This document shows positions 46,920 through 60,242 of a stretch of DNA of 64,000 bases, piece after piece; within the stretch, counting starts at the first letter, position 1, and every line of letters begins with the position of its first letter. The DNA is from Edolisoma coerulescens (taxonomy: Eukaryota; Chordata; Aves; Passeriformes; Campephagidae): contig VWZW01001292.1 in NCBI GenBank assembly GCA_013397115.1, positions 127,710-191,709 of the forward strand, written 5' to 3'. Below the pieces are notes generated by a model. That model saw only the letters and a list, made by a program, of their open reading frames with translations. It was not told the DNA's origin and did not search any database. The position numbers and the translations under genes are program-made.

Positions 46920-49900
46920 ACAACTTAACATGTTTGGTTTTGTTTTCTATTGCCTGTTCACCCTTTTTGCCTTTCCCTTTGGCTGCCTTTTTACACATCA
47001 TGTGCCCAAAACAAGTGTGACCTTTGTATAGGGCTTCTCACCTTGAGGTCTCTGATAGACTTCCTCAGGGACACGTGTGCTGACAGCACAGGGACTGCAG
47101 AGGAACAGATGGCAGCAGGGTTATGCCGAGTGGTATTCAGCTAAGTTGTGGAGAAAGTTCTAGAGAGGGCACTGGGCTTACTACCCTGTATCTGCTGTCA
47201 TCTTCTTCAGGAAACTGTTTTGGCTCTGGTAAGGAGCACTGCTTCTTGCAACCAGTGTAGGAATGCGGGCACCTCTAATATCCAGCACTTTCTGTCTCCT
47301 TATTTCAGCAAGGCCGTGTGATGCCTTGCTCTTGGGATACTCCTTGCCCACTTCTTCAGTGCATTTGGGGCTGCCTTGCTGAGTTCCCAGGCACCCCAGG
47401 GGCTTCTAACTTAACCTTCTCCTTACTTCTCATGCTGTGTTTCCTTGCTTACTTGCCCTTTTGCTTACACTGCATTGAGAAGCTGCAGTTTCCCGTGTGT
47501 AAGGAAACCACAGCCTTGTGTGCTCTGGCTGCTCCCTCTCCCTGGGCAGTGACAGTAGGAGTCATTGAGGACACCAGGACCCTTCCATGTTGGGGGACAG
47601 AGCAAGTGGCAAAAATGGCATTTTGCCTGTATGGGAACTGCAGGATCAGGACAGGTCTGCAGAGGGAGCTCCCAAGTTAGAGTCAGGAGGGGAAGTGCTT
47701 GCTGATCTTTCTAACACAAGTGCCAAGCTATGATCCACATAGCAACTCTCTTATCATTGACAACCCCATGTCTTGTTATTACAGAGTATTATTGGCATAT
47801 GAGGCACTATGTCAAACAAATAACATTGCCGGACTTCCAGCAAAAAACCACCAGTGTCAGAGGAAGGAGACCTGACCAACACCAGAGTAGCATAAAACAC
47901 TCAAGCTGGAAGGCTTTCCAACGTTGACAGATTTTCAGAAGATTTCTGAAGGAAACAGCTCTAATTTTGGTGAGAGAGACTCTATTCTACTACTGTACAG
48001 TGTGATTTGAAAGGAGGCATTATACAGTGACTAGACAAGGGACTGACCAGAAACTAAGGGCTACCAGGGGAGACCCATCAGTGCAGACGGAGCTAGGAAA
48101 GTGTTACCCATGCCTCTGGACAAAATTCTGCATATGAACCAGTCTGTGCTTGTTTCCTGTGTGCTGTATCCTGCGTGCGTGCACATGTTCAATGACTGCA
48201 AGGAAAATGTATTTGTTTGCCCTCATGCTGAAAAAAACCACCTGCTTTCCAGAGGTCTCTCAGAACACGTCCCCTTTGGTGAACACTAGCAAGTCCCATA
48301 GGATCCTTTGCAGTGTCACTGCTCAGGTCTGTGAGTCTCTGCTTGCACAGTGCTCCTACCCTTGCCTCTTACTACTGACAGCTTTCATGGGTGGTGGGAA
48401 AAGAGGCCCTGACTTTCCTCACTATCGAGATTTGTTTCAGGACACCTGGATGCTGCAGATACCAAGGGAGTGAAGGGATCTCGTGCCCTTCACAGACACA
48501 CCTGTAAGTTGTCAAGCCTTTCCCAAGCAGCAGGTCAGTACCGTGCTGGGCTGGAGTAGCAGAGTGGCTCAGCTAGCTAGTACTTTCTGGGTATTACTCG
48601 TATGCTCTGTAGATGTAGGCCAGAGTCTAAATAACCTTGGTGGCCAACAGCCTGTCACTGATGCCTAATGAGGGAATGGTATATTTAGACTTCAGCAAAG
48701 CTAACTGCTGCCTCACAGACTTAACCTCCTCATCAAGTACTATGGAATACTTTAGTTTCATGACATGGCATGACATGGAAACGCATACTTAAGTTTTTAT
48801 CTGGCCAAGCCTGGCAGTTCCCATGCTGATGCAGTGCACAGGCCGAATATAAGTGGGGGGGTTGGGTGACCGCTGTACATCTTGAATGATGCCATAGACA
48901 GTATTTGTTTACTGGCTCTGGAGAGCCTGGTGAGTGGACACCCATCTGGTACAATACTACCTGGACATCTATAGAAAAACCAGTTTAGATAAAGTGCCTG
49001 TTGTAGTGTCCTGGAGATAAGATATTACTCCAAGCTAACAAGCCATTAGGGATCACAGAACTATTTATATTAGGGGATTGGGATTCACCTTTCGAGCAGC
49101 TGGAGCTGTACTGTGCTTTCTTTTAGGACCAAGAAATACTCACAGAAACCAGCCTGCACATTCAATTCAATTCAAAGCCACAATCATCACTTATATTTGG
49201 ATCCCTCCCACTTGTTTTTGTCCCCAAGTCAAGGAGTAGTGTGTGCCTGGACAAGGGATTTGAAGGAAATAGCAGCAACTTGCTAAAAACTTACGTTGGT
49301 GGTGGGGGGGATAGGAGCTAAGTATGCAGCTAATTAGTCTCAGATGTCTAATGCGGGCTTGTACCCCTTACCTGGTGTTAGTTTGCTGAAGATCAGGAGA
49401 AGCTCTCCAAACAGTTTCATTCTATCAAAACTCATGTTGTGAGCAGCTCTGTCCACTCTGCATCCAAATACATGTCTGTTGCATGGAGAGCACTGGGAGG
49501 TCAAGCAGTGGTTGACATTCAGAGCTGTTCTGCTTCCTGCTGTGCTCCAGAGAAGCTACTGGAGGTACCAGAAATCCCAAGGAGTTGGTGCAGGTGAAGT
49601 TAGCAGTGCACTGTGGCCAGGCAGGGCTGTCAGAGCAGCTGCATGGTGCCTTTGCCATATGCAGATTCTCATTTTTGTTGGGAGAATAGAGTTTGTAACC
49701 ACTCTGTAGCTTATAGCTGCTGTCCACTGGCAGAGCCACTTCATGGCATTCAGTGTCTGCCTCCATTTAGGCACCCAAATCTGTAGGAGTTTGTCTGCTA
49801 CAGGCCTGTGTGGATGTTGGTGGAGCTGAAGGGCAGGTTCAGCTGAGCTAATTTTGGCGTGCAGACAGCGCTTGCTCAGCGTGGACAGGAAGCCCTGCAC

Positions 49901-51040
49901 AGTGCAGTTCTGCTCGTCTGGCAGGGCCCTGTTCTGGCCACACAGCTTTGGGCTGCTGCTGCCCACAGTTTCATCTCAGTGCAGAGGTTAAGCTGGACAC
50001 TGCAGACCAAGCCTCTGCAAAACTGAAAGCACCAAGAAGGCTTGCAGGGATGGATGCTGGGTTTTGCTGGTTCACTCTCCCTCTCCACACCCACACATTC
50101 TCGCCTCCCCCTGTGCAGTGACAGTCTGTTCTCTCCTGCCTTGCTGTCCATGCGGTGTACAGCATAGCACTTCATGCATGGTCCAGGTACTGTGGTTCCA
50201 GTGCTTCTCCTGGCTCTGGGAACCATAGGGCTAGCAGGTTTTGTGCCTTTCCTCTGCCTCTGGACTCTGAGCAGCTCAGCTGCTGCTTTCAGGTATAGCT
50301 GAAATGTGGATGTGCAGAGGGCAGAGTGGTTGAAGGTACAGGATAGGCAACCAAATTTGCCATGCAGGCAGTGCCCCTGTAGGAGTGTCCTGGCATTGCT
50401 GCAAACGTGTCTTGGAGATGCAGCACTAAGCATGCCACACAGCATAGCTGAGGGACAGATGTACAGACAAAGAAAAGGGAAGTGAAAGCTCCAGTTCTTC
50501 CCTCTCTGACGCAGATTGCCAGACACAGCTTTGCTCTATCCCACCTTTGGGGATTTAGAGTAGGAAAGATCTTTGAATCCACCTCACAGTAGCTGACAGG
50601 GAGCTTTGGTCACAAATCCCCAGCACAAATCAGCCTTTCAGTCTGCTTCTGTGCATGGAGACATGCAGGAGTAATTTTATTTTTTTCAGTTCTTTGAAGT
50701 CCCCTCCTCACACCTAGCTAGATATGAGGACTAGTCAAGGCAGGAGTGGGGCAGTCGGTGCTATGTATCCTAATGCACGGTGTGTTTCTGATCAGAGGTT
50801 TATTTATTCCCCATGGAGACCTGTAGTGGGTAGGACAGACAGACAGGAAAAAGATGAAAGCTCAAAGGATCTGGCAGGAGATAGTAAGTAGGACGGCAGG
50901 CCACCAAAGCCTGGGGGACTGAATCTGTGAGGAAGCAGAAGAGATCACCAGCTGGGACACAAAGCGGGAGGGAAAGGCAGGGAACGTGGGCTTGCTAGTC
51001 ACTTCAGCTGCAGCATGAAGAGGGAGAATGGGGGCTGCAG
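46920..51040. other. Intergenic region between NEU2 and INPP5D
   Basis: 4.1 kb with no recognised gene. It contains a 216-codon minus-strand frame at 49876-50526 that matches no family I know and lacks other gene signals. The stretch about 50820-50900 is purine-rich. Confidence 0.65.
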
Positions 51041-51227
51041 GGATATGTCACACTCACTCTCTGAGCTGTTTGAGTTGAGGAAGTTGTCCGTGGCCGAGTT
51101 TCCTTTCCCTCTCTGTGCTATTGAAACAGGAAGCTGGTGAGCTGAAGCTGGCTGATCGTTACACACAGACACACAGGCAGCTCTGGCAGCTCCTGTGTTG
51201 GCATTCAGGTTTCCTCCAGCTCCAGCG
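51040..51227 (+). promoter_or_regulatory. INPP5D: Probable INPP5D 5' UTR and proximal promoter
   Basis: Sequence directly before the INPP5D start codon. No splice acceptor is needed before the ATG. An ETS-type core ACAGGAAG lies at 51126-51133 and pyrimidine-rich TTCCTTTCCCTCTC just upstream, which fits PU.1/ETS-driven blood-cell expression known for SHIP1. There is no TATA box and no CpG island. The TSS is inferred, not seen. Confidence 0.4.
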
Positions 51228-51361
51228 ATGGATCAGTGCTGGTACCACGGCAACATCACTCGCTCCAGAGCTGAAGACCTGCTCTCCAAAGTAGGCAAGG
51301 ATGGCAGCTTCCTTGTGAGAGCCAGTGAGTCAATTGCTTCGGCGTACGCGCTCTGCGTGCT
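51228..51361 (+). CDS. INPP5D: INPP5D coding exon 1 (SH2, first half)
   Basis: ATG at 51228 has G at -3 and +4 and the N-terminus begins exactly as in SHIP1, with W5 two residues before the HGNITR motif. It covers 44 codons plus two bases. The donor is CT|GTAAGT. It carries R31, the key phosphotyrosine ligand. Confidence 0.94.
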
Positions 51362-54300
51362 GTAAGTACAGCGTTCACCGCGCCCTCAGCCCTCACTGCT
51401 GTCCCTGCTGGGCAGGGGTCACCCCTTCCCCCTCCCCAGCACAGAGGCAAACAGGCACTGTACTCACTGGGAATGTGCAGCCCTCACCAGAGCATGGCTG
51501 GTTTCACCTGACTGGGCCATGGGGTGGGGAAGGGTTAGGAGCCAGGCTGAATAAACCCATAGTTATGTACTGCTGTACTGCTCACACTGCTCTTGCCCCT
51601 GATTCAAAAGGAGAGAATGGTCAAAGGCACTGCTGCTGTGCTCTGAGAGAAAAAAACCTCTTGAACTTCTGGAGTGTCTTAACAACTTGGGTCAAGTATT
51701 TATCTTTAGTGACCCCAGACCTGAGCCTGGTACCTCCCAGGCACTTTTCTTGCTCTGGTTCAGTGTATGTTTGAGCTCCCTGCTTGTGCCGTGTTGCATT
51801 CAGCAAAAAGCTTGAAATAGTTCCTGGAGCTGTGCACAGTATACCCAGCACAGCAGTGATTCCACCTGCATCATTAATGTGGCTCACGGGGTAAACGTTT
51901 CATGTAGGAAATAGGGAGAGAAGTGCTGGCAGCCCTGATCCCCCCATTCTGGGTTAGGTCAGGGACCAGAGAGGAAGGCCTCCTGCCCTGGGTTTGTGAG
52001 GGGCAGATGTTATTCCTGGGGGCAGGAGAGCAAGCGTGAGAGGGGACTGAAGTCACTAGGTAAAATCTGACACATTTGACTTTGCATTACAGAGAGATCA
52101 GGCAGTTGCTCCTTGCTTAGGAGAGATCAAGAGAGCCTTTGTGGTACCCTGTCAGATTCTCTGCTGCCATTGTGCAGCAAATCAATGAAACTCATTTCAT
52201 CTTTACCCCACATTACATTACAAGCAGGTTTCTCATTTTCTGTCTGAAAGTATATTTCTTGTAGTGGTGAAGGTGGTGCTGCTGTTTATAACTGTGCTAA
52301 CTGCTTGTCTCTGAGGTCAGATTCTGGTGACAGCCCTGTCTGCTGCCGAGCGGCATGGGGCTGGGTAACTGCCCCGGGGCGTAGGTGTTGGACTGCCAGA
52401 GGGGTTGCTGGGGAGTGGGCGTGTTCACAAGGTGCAGAGAGCCTCGGTGCCTGCCTGTTAAGGTGCTTGTAACAACACAGGGAAGAGTTTTGTCTTTCTG
52501 GAGGGAGCAGAGAAAGAAGGACAACTGCAGATGAATTGCCAGTACTAGCAGGAGGGAGGGGAGACAATCCTGTAACACGGGCTGAGGGCCCGAGTGGTCA
52601 GCCAGGGAACAATTTACTAGAACAGACTGTTGGTTCCATTGAGTGATTTTAGTATTACCCCATTGGTTTGACTTGTAACCAGTATATACACAAAATATTT
52701 TCACCGAGTGATGGTGGGGATTATAGAAAGGGAAGGTGCTGCAAAAATGCCTACTAACATGCATTTGCATAAGTTTTTCCATTGTAAATGTTTATGCAGC
52801 CAGCTTTGAAAGCCTTTTGTGACTTGAGAGACATGGGATCAGGAAATAGAAACAATATAATGACCACAATTTTCTGAACCGGGAGCCAAAGGTTATGTTC
52901 TTAAATCCATTCTGAGGTGGCTAATATGAATGGCTTGATTAAAGAATTGGGGAGCATCCAGCCTTGCCAGCCAAGAGCAGCTGGATCAGAGGTGCAAAGG
53001 GCTGGCATTAATTACAATTTGGGAAACGTCACACAGACTGCTGTCAAACGATCTGACAAGCTTTCAGCTTATGCTGGTTTGCAGTTAGTTTGTGGAGAGG
53101 CGGTGAATAAGTCTTTCCCTCTGAATGTCGTCTCCACAAAATGGGCACCTTTGCTGAAGCTGAAAACTTCGTCAGAGATGTATTAGTTTCAGCTGTGCTA
53201 TTGACTGGGAGGTGTTTGAAGTTTGAGCTCTTCAGTGACTTCTGTTTAAAAAATAGAGAGGCTGGAGACAAAGAATGGGAGAGTGGGGAACTGAAAGGCT
53301 GACTGCAAATTGTTTCCACAGAAGAGAATTATGTTGAAAAAGAGAAAGTGTCAACTCTGTATAGATATGGAAAACAAAAAACCATGAAATTTGCTCTGAA
53401 AAAGAAATTTCATATTCTACAAAGCTCTAATATTTATTGGGCAGATCAATCAAGATCCAGCAAAAGCATTTATTATTGTAATATCATAGAATGAAATAAT
53501 GAATTCATTGAAGAGCTGCTTTAGAAAAACAGGTTTTGTATAAATATAGACAAGTAGGGGAGGTGTATTTGCAGGGCCTTTTAAGAGTGCCTTGCCTCCT
53601 TTTCTGAAACTGAGCAGCAGCAGTTAGACAGTGAAAGGCTGGGGAATGCTCCTCCTCCTGCACTACTGTCCCCTGCTCTGGTCACACTGCCCCATAAAAG
53701 GCAAGAAGCAAAACCCTTTTCCTCCTCCTTTCTCTGTGCCTAAATCATTTGATCTGTGAGTTTATTGACAAGAAATGGGCTCTTTTACTCGACTGGAGGG
53801 GAATGCCTGAATCCTGAAATCCAAAAGAGCCTGCTTAGTGTTCTCTGCACTTGAACTGGTACCATTCCTCCAGGGGATCTTCTGTTGGCAGTTCATCCAT
53901 GAATGGCTGCAGGACTAACAACACTTCTAGAGGTGACACTCAAGGACCAGCTGCAGCTTTGGGACCCCTCTAAGAGGACCCTGCCTGTGAGATGCCCTTT
54001 CCAACACCATGCCTCTCTCATGGTGCACTTGGCACCAGGCCTAGCACAGCAGCCCTGTTTAGTGCTCCAGACACTCCCAATATGCACATCATCCCCTGTG
54101 CACAAAAACATACAGCAGGAGAGGAAGGAGAAAATGCCAGCCTTGTCACACTGTTTCCTCCTCTGGCTGGTTGAGAGGACAGGGAGATGACAAGTATTTG
54201 GAGACTTGTTTAAACTGAGGCTGATGTTTTATTTACCCTCCACATGGGCAGCCTGAACAACAGCTGAGCAATTCTGAACTCAACCCAGCTTTTAGGGAGG

Positions 54301-56281
54301 ACCTGGAATGTGGCGATAACTGGGACTGCATAACTTGACAGTCAGGATGCTGAGGAGAGAAAGCCTAAGGGTAAAAATGGAGTAAGAGTCCCGGTCTTCT
54401 CCATCCACACGCACTAAATTAGGGGACTGGCAAGGAGGACTCCTGCTTTTGATCCTAGGAAGTGCTCCTCCGTTCTCCTGTCTCACCCAGCCATCCTTCT
54501 TTCATTGTTCTTATACTGATCTTACTTGTCCTCAGCTAAACCTCTTTACAAGCATTAGGACAGCAGCCTTGTAAAGTCTGTGTGATGGGGCACTTTCTGT
54601 GAAGGCCACATGAGGGTCCTCTTGTGAGCTGCTTCATTTATCAGTTTCATAATCTTCACACACAAATTGTCTCTCGTCAGCTGCATGAGCAATTCTGCTT
54701 AGCCCTGTTTGCATACCAGCAGGAGGAAATGGTGTAAGAGAGATGCATTGACACATAAAAACAAACCCCATATCCTTCCTTGGGGCATATCCTCACCTGG
54801 CACTGATTGCCCTGGGACTGGTGAAATTAGCAGTGCTGTAGCTACCCTACAGTTGGGGATCATGTCTGTGACTTCCAGCTCTGTACCAGATGTGTGAATG
54901 ACTAGGTGCCTGTGAAATGAGCTCTGGAAACAGCTTGAATTCTTCTGTGTCCTTTGCATTAATGCTATCGAAAAACACATATTCATGTGGATACATGACC
55001 AAATCCTCCAGACACCCTGGAAAGACTCAGCTATGATCTACGAAGAATTTATTTTCATTTCCAATGTCTCTTTGTGGCTCCTCGTATAAGGCTGTCTGAA
55101 ATCCTGGCAGTCTCCTTTCTCCTGCGTGGAATGATTCTGAAAGGCGTATGATGAATAGACTCACATCACAACTCTAAGAGAGATTAGGGTGTTAATTGAT
55201 TTGCTTGATCTCCCCAGCTGGGGGGCTGACCTCAGCCCAAATTTTGTGACAATTCCACAGGTAGTGCAGTATTTCTGTTACAACCAAAGAAGCTTTGAGT
55301 GTGGATTCTGTTCTTTCTTTTGAGAAGGAAGGGGTCGAACCAGCACCTTTTGCTGGCTCAAAGTGATATTGTATCTTTTAAGTGCTTTGCAGATGACTTA
55401 AAAGATTTGATCAATCTGTTGTTGTGGGAAAGGTAAAAATATATTTTCTAGTCAATACTTCTTGGGTGAGCTGCACAAAGCTCAGCAGCTGCTGAGGAAG
55501 GTCAAGCTTACAGCACTGTTCAGGCTTTCCTTGGGCTCCCGTGCATTGATGTGACCCTCCACTGGGCACAAGACTCCTCCACCCCCCCTTAAATAAGAAT
55601 CTAATTGAATTTAGCTGGGACAAAATATTTGTTGTGGGTGTTCTACAGATGCATGTGGACAGTGTGCATCCACACCAGGATGGCAAGATGGGTTTTCATT
55701 TAGGCTGTTGTTTAGGATTTGGGGATAAAAATGTGCCTGCCACAGCTGTTGTACTGTGATTTAGCTGAAATGTATTATTTGCTTTTTCCAATACAAGTCA
55801 ATGCACTAGCCCTTCAGTTTACTCATTTATTGCTGATTTTGGTCCTTTGCCTTTCGGATTTCTGCTTTTTTATTCCTTCCTGAGATGCCCGCTCTACTGA
55901 CAGCTAGAGCCACTTGGTGTTTTCTCTCTTTCCGGCCAGAAGAAGAGTGGAATAACTCCCTCTGAGCTAATGCTGATATCACTTTCTGCAGTGACATCTG
56001 CAAGCAGATGTTCCTGTTTCAGTGACCAGGATCACTTCAGGTTTGTGCTAGTCCATAGACTCCAGGGAAAGAAAGAAAGAGAAATGTTTAAAACCCTCGT
56101 GCATGAAGCAATCTGTGTGTCACAGGATTTTCCAATGTCTTTTCTAACGGGGAGGGATGCCATAGTGAGATTCCCTTCTGGACATGGTCTAACCATATCA
56201 CCTGTGCTCTGTTCCAGGTACCGGAATTGCGTTTATACCTACCGAATTCTGCCCGATAAAGAAAATAAGCTAATTGTCCAG
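51228..56281 (+). CDS. INPP5D: INPP5D (SHIP1), first two coding exons, partial at the 3' end
   Basis: Exons 51228-51361 and 56218-56281 join in frame (CT|G, leucine) to give 66 residues: MDQCWYHGNITRSRAEDLL, then GKDGSFLVRASES, then YALCVL and YRNCVYTYRILPDKENK. This is the N-terminal SH2 domain of SHIP1, close to the mammalian sequence, with the phosphotyrosine-binding arginine R31 in the FLVRASES motif. SHIP1 is a haematopoietic inositol 5-phosphatase that turns PI(3,4,5)P3 into PI(3,4)P2 and is recruited to ITIM and ITAM receptors by this SH2 domain. The related SHIP2 (INPPL1) and SAP-like proteins share the fold, but the residues and the NEU2 neighbour point to INPP5D. The remaining SH2 half, the phosphatase and the C-terminal tail lie beyond the right edge. 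Confidence 0.94.
51362..56217 (+). other. INPP5D: INPP5D intron 1
   Basis: 4.9 kb, non-coding. No recognisable young transposon, RNA gene or CpG island. AT-rich between about 53330 and 53560. Confidence 0.85.
56218..56281 (+). CDS. INPP5D: INPP5D coding exon 2 (SH2, central strands)
   Basis: 64-bp exon after a CTCTGTTCCAG acceptor and before CAG|GTAAGC. The frame starts with one base completing leucine and then reads YRNCVYTYRILPDKENKLIVQ, ending in phase 0. It matches the central beta strands of the SHIP1 SH2 domain. Confidence 0.94.
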
Positions 56282-58700
56282 GTAAGCCATCTCTGTACTA
56301 CTCGGTCCCACAAAAATGTCCTTGAGAGCTGCTGGTTTTCAAAGTAATTCTAACACCAACAGAAAAAGGATATAAGGAATTAAACTAATGTCAGACCAGC
56401 ACAGTGCTGGTCTCCAGTCCACTGCTGTAGAGATTTCAGTCTCCGGTCCGGTCCATAGCTGTGGCCATCGGCACACTCCTTAACACACATGCCTTCAATT
56501 CAGTGGCACAGCCATGTTTTATATAACTGAGAAGCTCAGCACATGGAATAACTTTTCCTCTGAAGCCAACTTCTTATCAATACAACATGGATCTTTTAAA
56601 TCCAAAACTGCAGCACAGTTGCCTACACCCAGAGAATGTAAATTGAGTTCTGGTCTCAGGATCCAGAAAGTACCAAGACTGAGGGCAGGAGTTTCAGATG
56701 TTCTGTTTATTCCTATTTTGATTTAGGAGCCTAAAAGAGCCACTTCCCCTTCCTGTGCCACCTCTCAACCCACTTTTTAAAAAAATATAAATCACAAAAC
56801 TTGGGGTGGGGAGGCAGGCATGGTCTCCTGCAGCCCCAAGAACTGGGCATGGGTTTACTGGGCAGCAGTGGGGGTTGCAGCTGACCCATGCTCTCAGCAC
56901 AGTCAGTGCTGCATGGCCATTCCCTGCTAAAGGGAATGGAAATGCCCATGCCACCCAGTCTGCCTTGCTATTCAGAGAGCGTCTACAATCATTCCTTCCC
57001 ATTTCAGATGACAACTAGCTTCCCACACTAGAAATCAGATTTCTACCAACTTCATGAGCAGCTTACATGTCTCCCATGCACCACGTTAGTTCTGTATTTC
57101 CTCATGTGCTTTGGGGTTATCAGTGTTTCTTTGAGATCTGCACTAAGAGCCAGAATATCTGAAACAAGTCATGAGTTAGTGAGAACAGCTGACTGCTGGC
57201 AGGTTGCTTTCAGCTGTGGGCTGCTGGTAAGAACGGTGGATTGTGTGTCCTGGGTGCACACATCCAGCTTGGCTCCTTCAAGATCCCCTTTTGGGTAGCT
57301 CGGGCTGTTCTCAGGAGCCCCACTCGGATGCAGCTCTGCACAGACACAGCTGTATTGCCACCAAGGCTAATTCCAGGCTCTCAGCGCTGTGCTCCAGAGG
57401 ACTGTGTGCCCAGGGCCAGCCACCATGGCCCTGTTGGCCTTGACGGCTGGATTCCCCAGAGCCATTGAGATTCCTCTGCCTCACTTGCGCTTCTCTTTCT
57501 GAGGAGGAACTGGCAGCAGGAGTTTATGCTGGACTTGACCTGGGTCTGTAGTGTTACTATGGTATGTCACCAGAGTTCTTCCCTCTTCCTGGAGCACTGG
57601 GTTACTGTGCAGGCTCAGCCGGGTACGAGCCTGGGGTAGCACCCAGCGGGAACCAATAACTTGCCATTCCCACCTGGCTCCACACACTGTGCTGCAGCCT
57701 CTTTGTAGTGATACTTGATATCCCCCCATCTTCTGATATATCCTACCCATTCTGTCCTAAAGAGTGTGTTTTGGTGCACTGTGCTGATGTGATGTTGTGG
57801 TGGTGGTAAGAGCCCAGAAGATGATATGGTGTTTATCATTTTTGACAGTACCCAGATCAGCTGCAGAGGTCAGGGTCTCACTGTGCCAGAGAGCTCACAG
57901 GTGAAGCCCCACAGGCAGGGAGAGTGTTGAGGGACACCTGAGGCCCAGGCAATGGGCACAACAATCTATGTCCCACACCAGCTCTGTGGCAGGGCCAGCA
58001 TGGGACCCTGGCACTGCTAATAGTGTCCTTGCTCTTTGCACTGGCAGCAGTATGATGAAGGGAACTCGTGGAGCCCTAATTCTGAATAACTTTGGGGTAT
58101 GAGTTTGACAGCTGCTTTGTCTTTTGGAAAACAAGCACAGAAATGATCCTGTGTTAGGTTTTCCCCTGTGAGGAAGAAAGGCAGGCCAGAGGGTATCTGC
58201 AAAGGCAGCCACACAGCCCCACACTTTGTCCCTCTGTGCCCTGGGCAAGCCCTGTCCCGTCCTCGTCCCTCAGCTGCCCTGCTGGCAGATCATGCGAGAA
58301 ATGCCGGACAGGCAGCCTGGCCTGCAGCCTGTTCTAGCAGGACACAGATGCCGTGAGTGACAGGAGAGTTTGAAACCTGAGCAGGGAGCAATGCGCCTGT
58401 GTGCAGCAGCTCTTCAGAGAGTGCTGGGCCACAGGCTGCTCCCAGCACCTGCCAGTGAAGGTCTGTGCAGGGAGTTCTGTGTGTTACAGCCCAGGATGTA
58501 CTGGAGCCACGATTGTTTCTGCTGTGTCAGAGGACCTGTTTTCATGTACAACTCTTGTCTAGAGATCAGAGCACTGCAGCCATAAGAAATCTGTGTTTCT
58601 CTCTGCTGTAGCAATGGGCAGCTCTCATGCTGGATCAAGGTTTACGAACAAGCAATTTGTAAGGTTCTCTTGGGCCCCATGTTGGGATTTCTCTTGTTCT

Positions 58701-59276
58701 TGTGTGTGCTGGTTTGAAAACAAACCAGTGGGACATACCAAGTCAGAATAACAATTTAATAGGAAAATTAAAAATAAAGGCAGAAACCACTGGTTTAAAC
58801 TGACAGAGTCAGGATACAACCTGACACCCTGTTAGTCAGGGTGGCAGTAGCAGTTTGATAAAATGGTGGCTGCAGTCCTTCTGAAGTGATGGATGTGGTT
58901 CTGTTGAAGTGGTGATCCTGTAGAAGGGTCTGGTCTTCCTCGGAATGTCCAGTGATGGTTATGTAGCTCTCATCCTCTGGGAATCCAGTGGGAAAGGCTG
59001 CCTGCGGTGTTCGAAATCTCAGTTTATATCCAGGATGGAATGCTTGGTTCCTCCCTCTGGACGGAGCATCTCACACTGGGATGATGTCATTTTGTCAGTC
59101 AGGCAGTGAGACTAGATGGCCCATTAGCGGAAGATGGTCCGGAGGGAGTTTATCTATGAGTCCTGGGGCAAGGCCCTGATGGGCCATTAACAGGAGATAG
59201 TCCAGAGGGAGGAGGCAAGGAACACTGCCCCACCGGGTTTCAACAGCTCATGGAGATGGTAATAGAATACACTGCA
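58701..59276 (-). mobile_element. Solo LTR 1, passerine ERVL-like endogenous retrovirus
   Basis: On the minus strand it reads as an LTR: a start near TGTATTCTATTACC, a TATA box GGATATAAAC (TATAAA at 59028-59023), a poly(A) signal ATTAAA at 58760-58755, and the terminus CCAGCACACA at 58701. The arrangement and sequence resemble a passerine ERVL-type LTR that I remember. There is no adjoining retroviral coding sequence, so it is a solo LTR from recombination. The right boundary is uncertain (59271-59286) and no clear target duplication was found. Confidence 0.75.
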
Positions 59277-60198
59277 TCGCAGGACACTATGTCACGGAAT
59301 GCAGAGCGACTGTGGTGGAATGCCTTTGTAAGCTGGGTTGCCAGGAGCTGTAGGTTGAATATCAGGAGCAGGCTAAATAAAGTGTGTTGTTAACTCATGT
59401 TTTGAAGACACACCACCTCCTGCTTTGTGCTGCCTTATTCCAGTTCTGTGGGAGAGGCAGAAGAAGGGGGCCGGCTTCTTCTGGCGAGAGAAAGATGCAG
59501 TGAGAGTTGTAATTGAGGCTCAGAGGAAAAACTGTCCTGTGTTCTTGGCTGCTGTTCTTGGTACGGTGTTCCAGCTGGGCCAGACTTTTTTTTGGTTGCT
59601 TGTCTATTGATTTTGGATAAAACAAAAACTACTTCATGTATATTAAAAGATCAGATTTTTGAAAAGATTTCTTCTTTGCAAGGATGTAAAAGCTGGGGAA
59701 TAGAGTGGAATGTTGACATTTTAAAAAATCCAATTAAAAAAGGAAAGAAAAAAATCCTATGGAACTAGATCAGGTGATAAATTAATACAGCAATCAGTAG
59801 ATGCTTCTCATTTCTGGGTTTAGAAAAATTACATAGGAAAGATTCAATACTCAATCCTGAGATTAGCTTGTATTAGTTACAAATATGAGCCTTGATTGAC
59901 GATGAGACCTGTTTTTTTACCTGCACAGTGCTTCTTCCTGAAAAAAGGGCTCTCTTCCTGCCCAGATATGGGCTGTTGTCTGTCAGGAATTTTTCTTGAT
60001 GACAGCAGGTTCAGAAGATCTGTAATATCACAGCTACATACACAGCACATGTGATATGACAGCTCTCCCTCTGCCATTCTGGAGTTTTTTCACCCTTAAA
60101 GCTGCAAGTTGCATCACTTTTTTGTTAAGTCTTGGAGAGTACATTTGATTTTTCTCTTTTTAATTAGAGCCTGGTCCCACCCTAGTGGAATGATAGTG

Positions 60199-60200
<2 letters not shown>

Positions 60201-60242
<42 letters not shown>
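60201..60242. repeat. Poly-T run (42 bases)
   Basis: Forty-two uninterrupted T. No recognisable retrotransposon body adjoins the run on either side, so it is either a homopolymer expansion or the tail of an unrecognised minus-strand insertion. True length may differ from the assembly. Confidence 0.95.
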
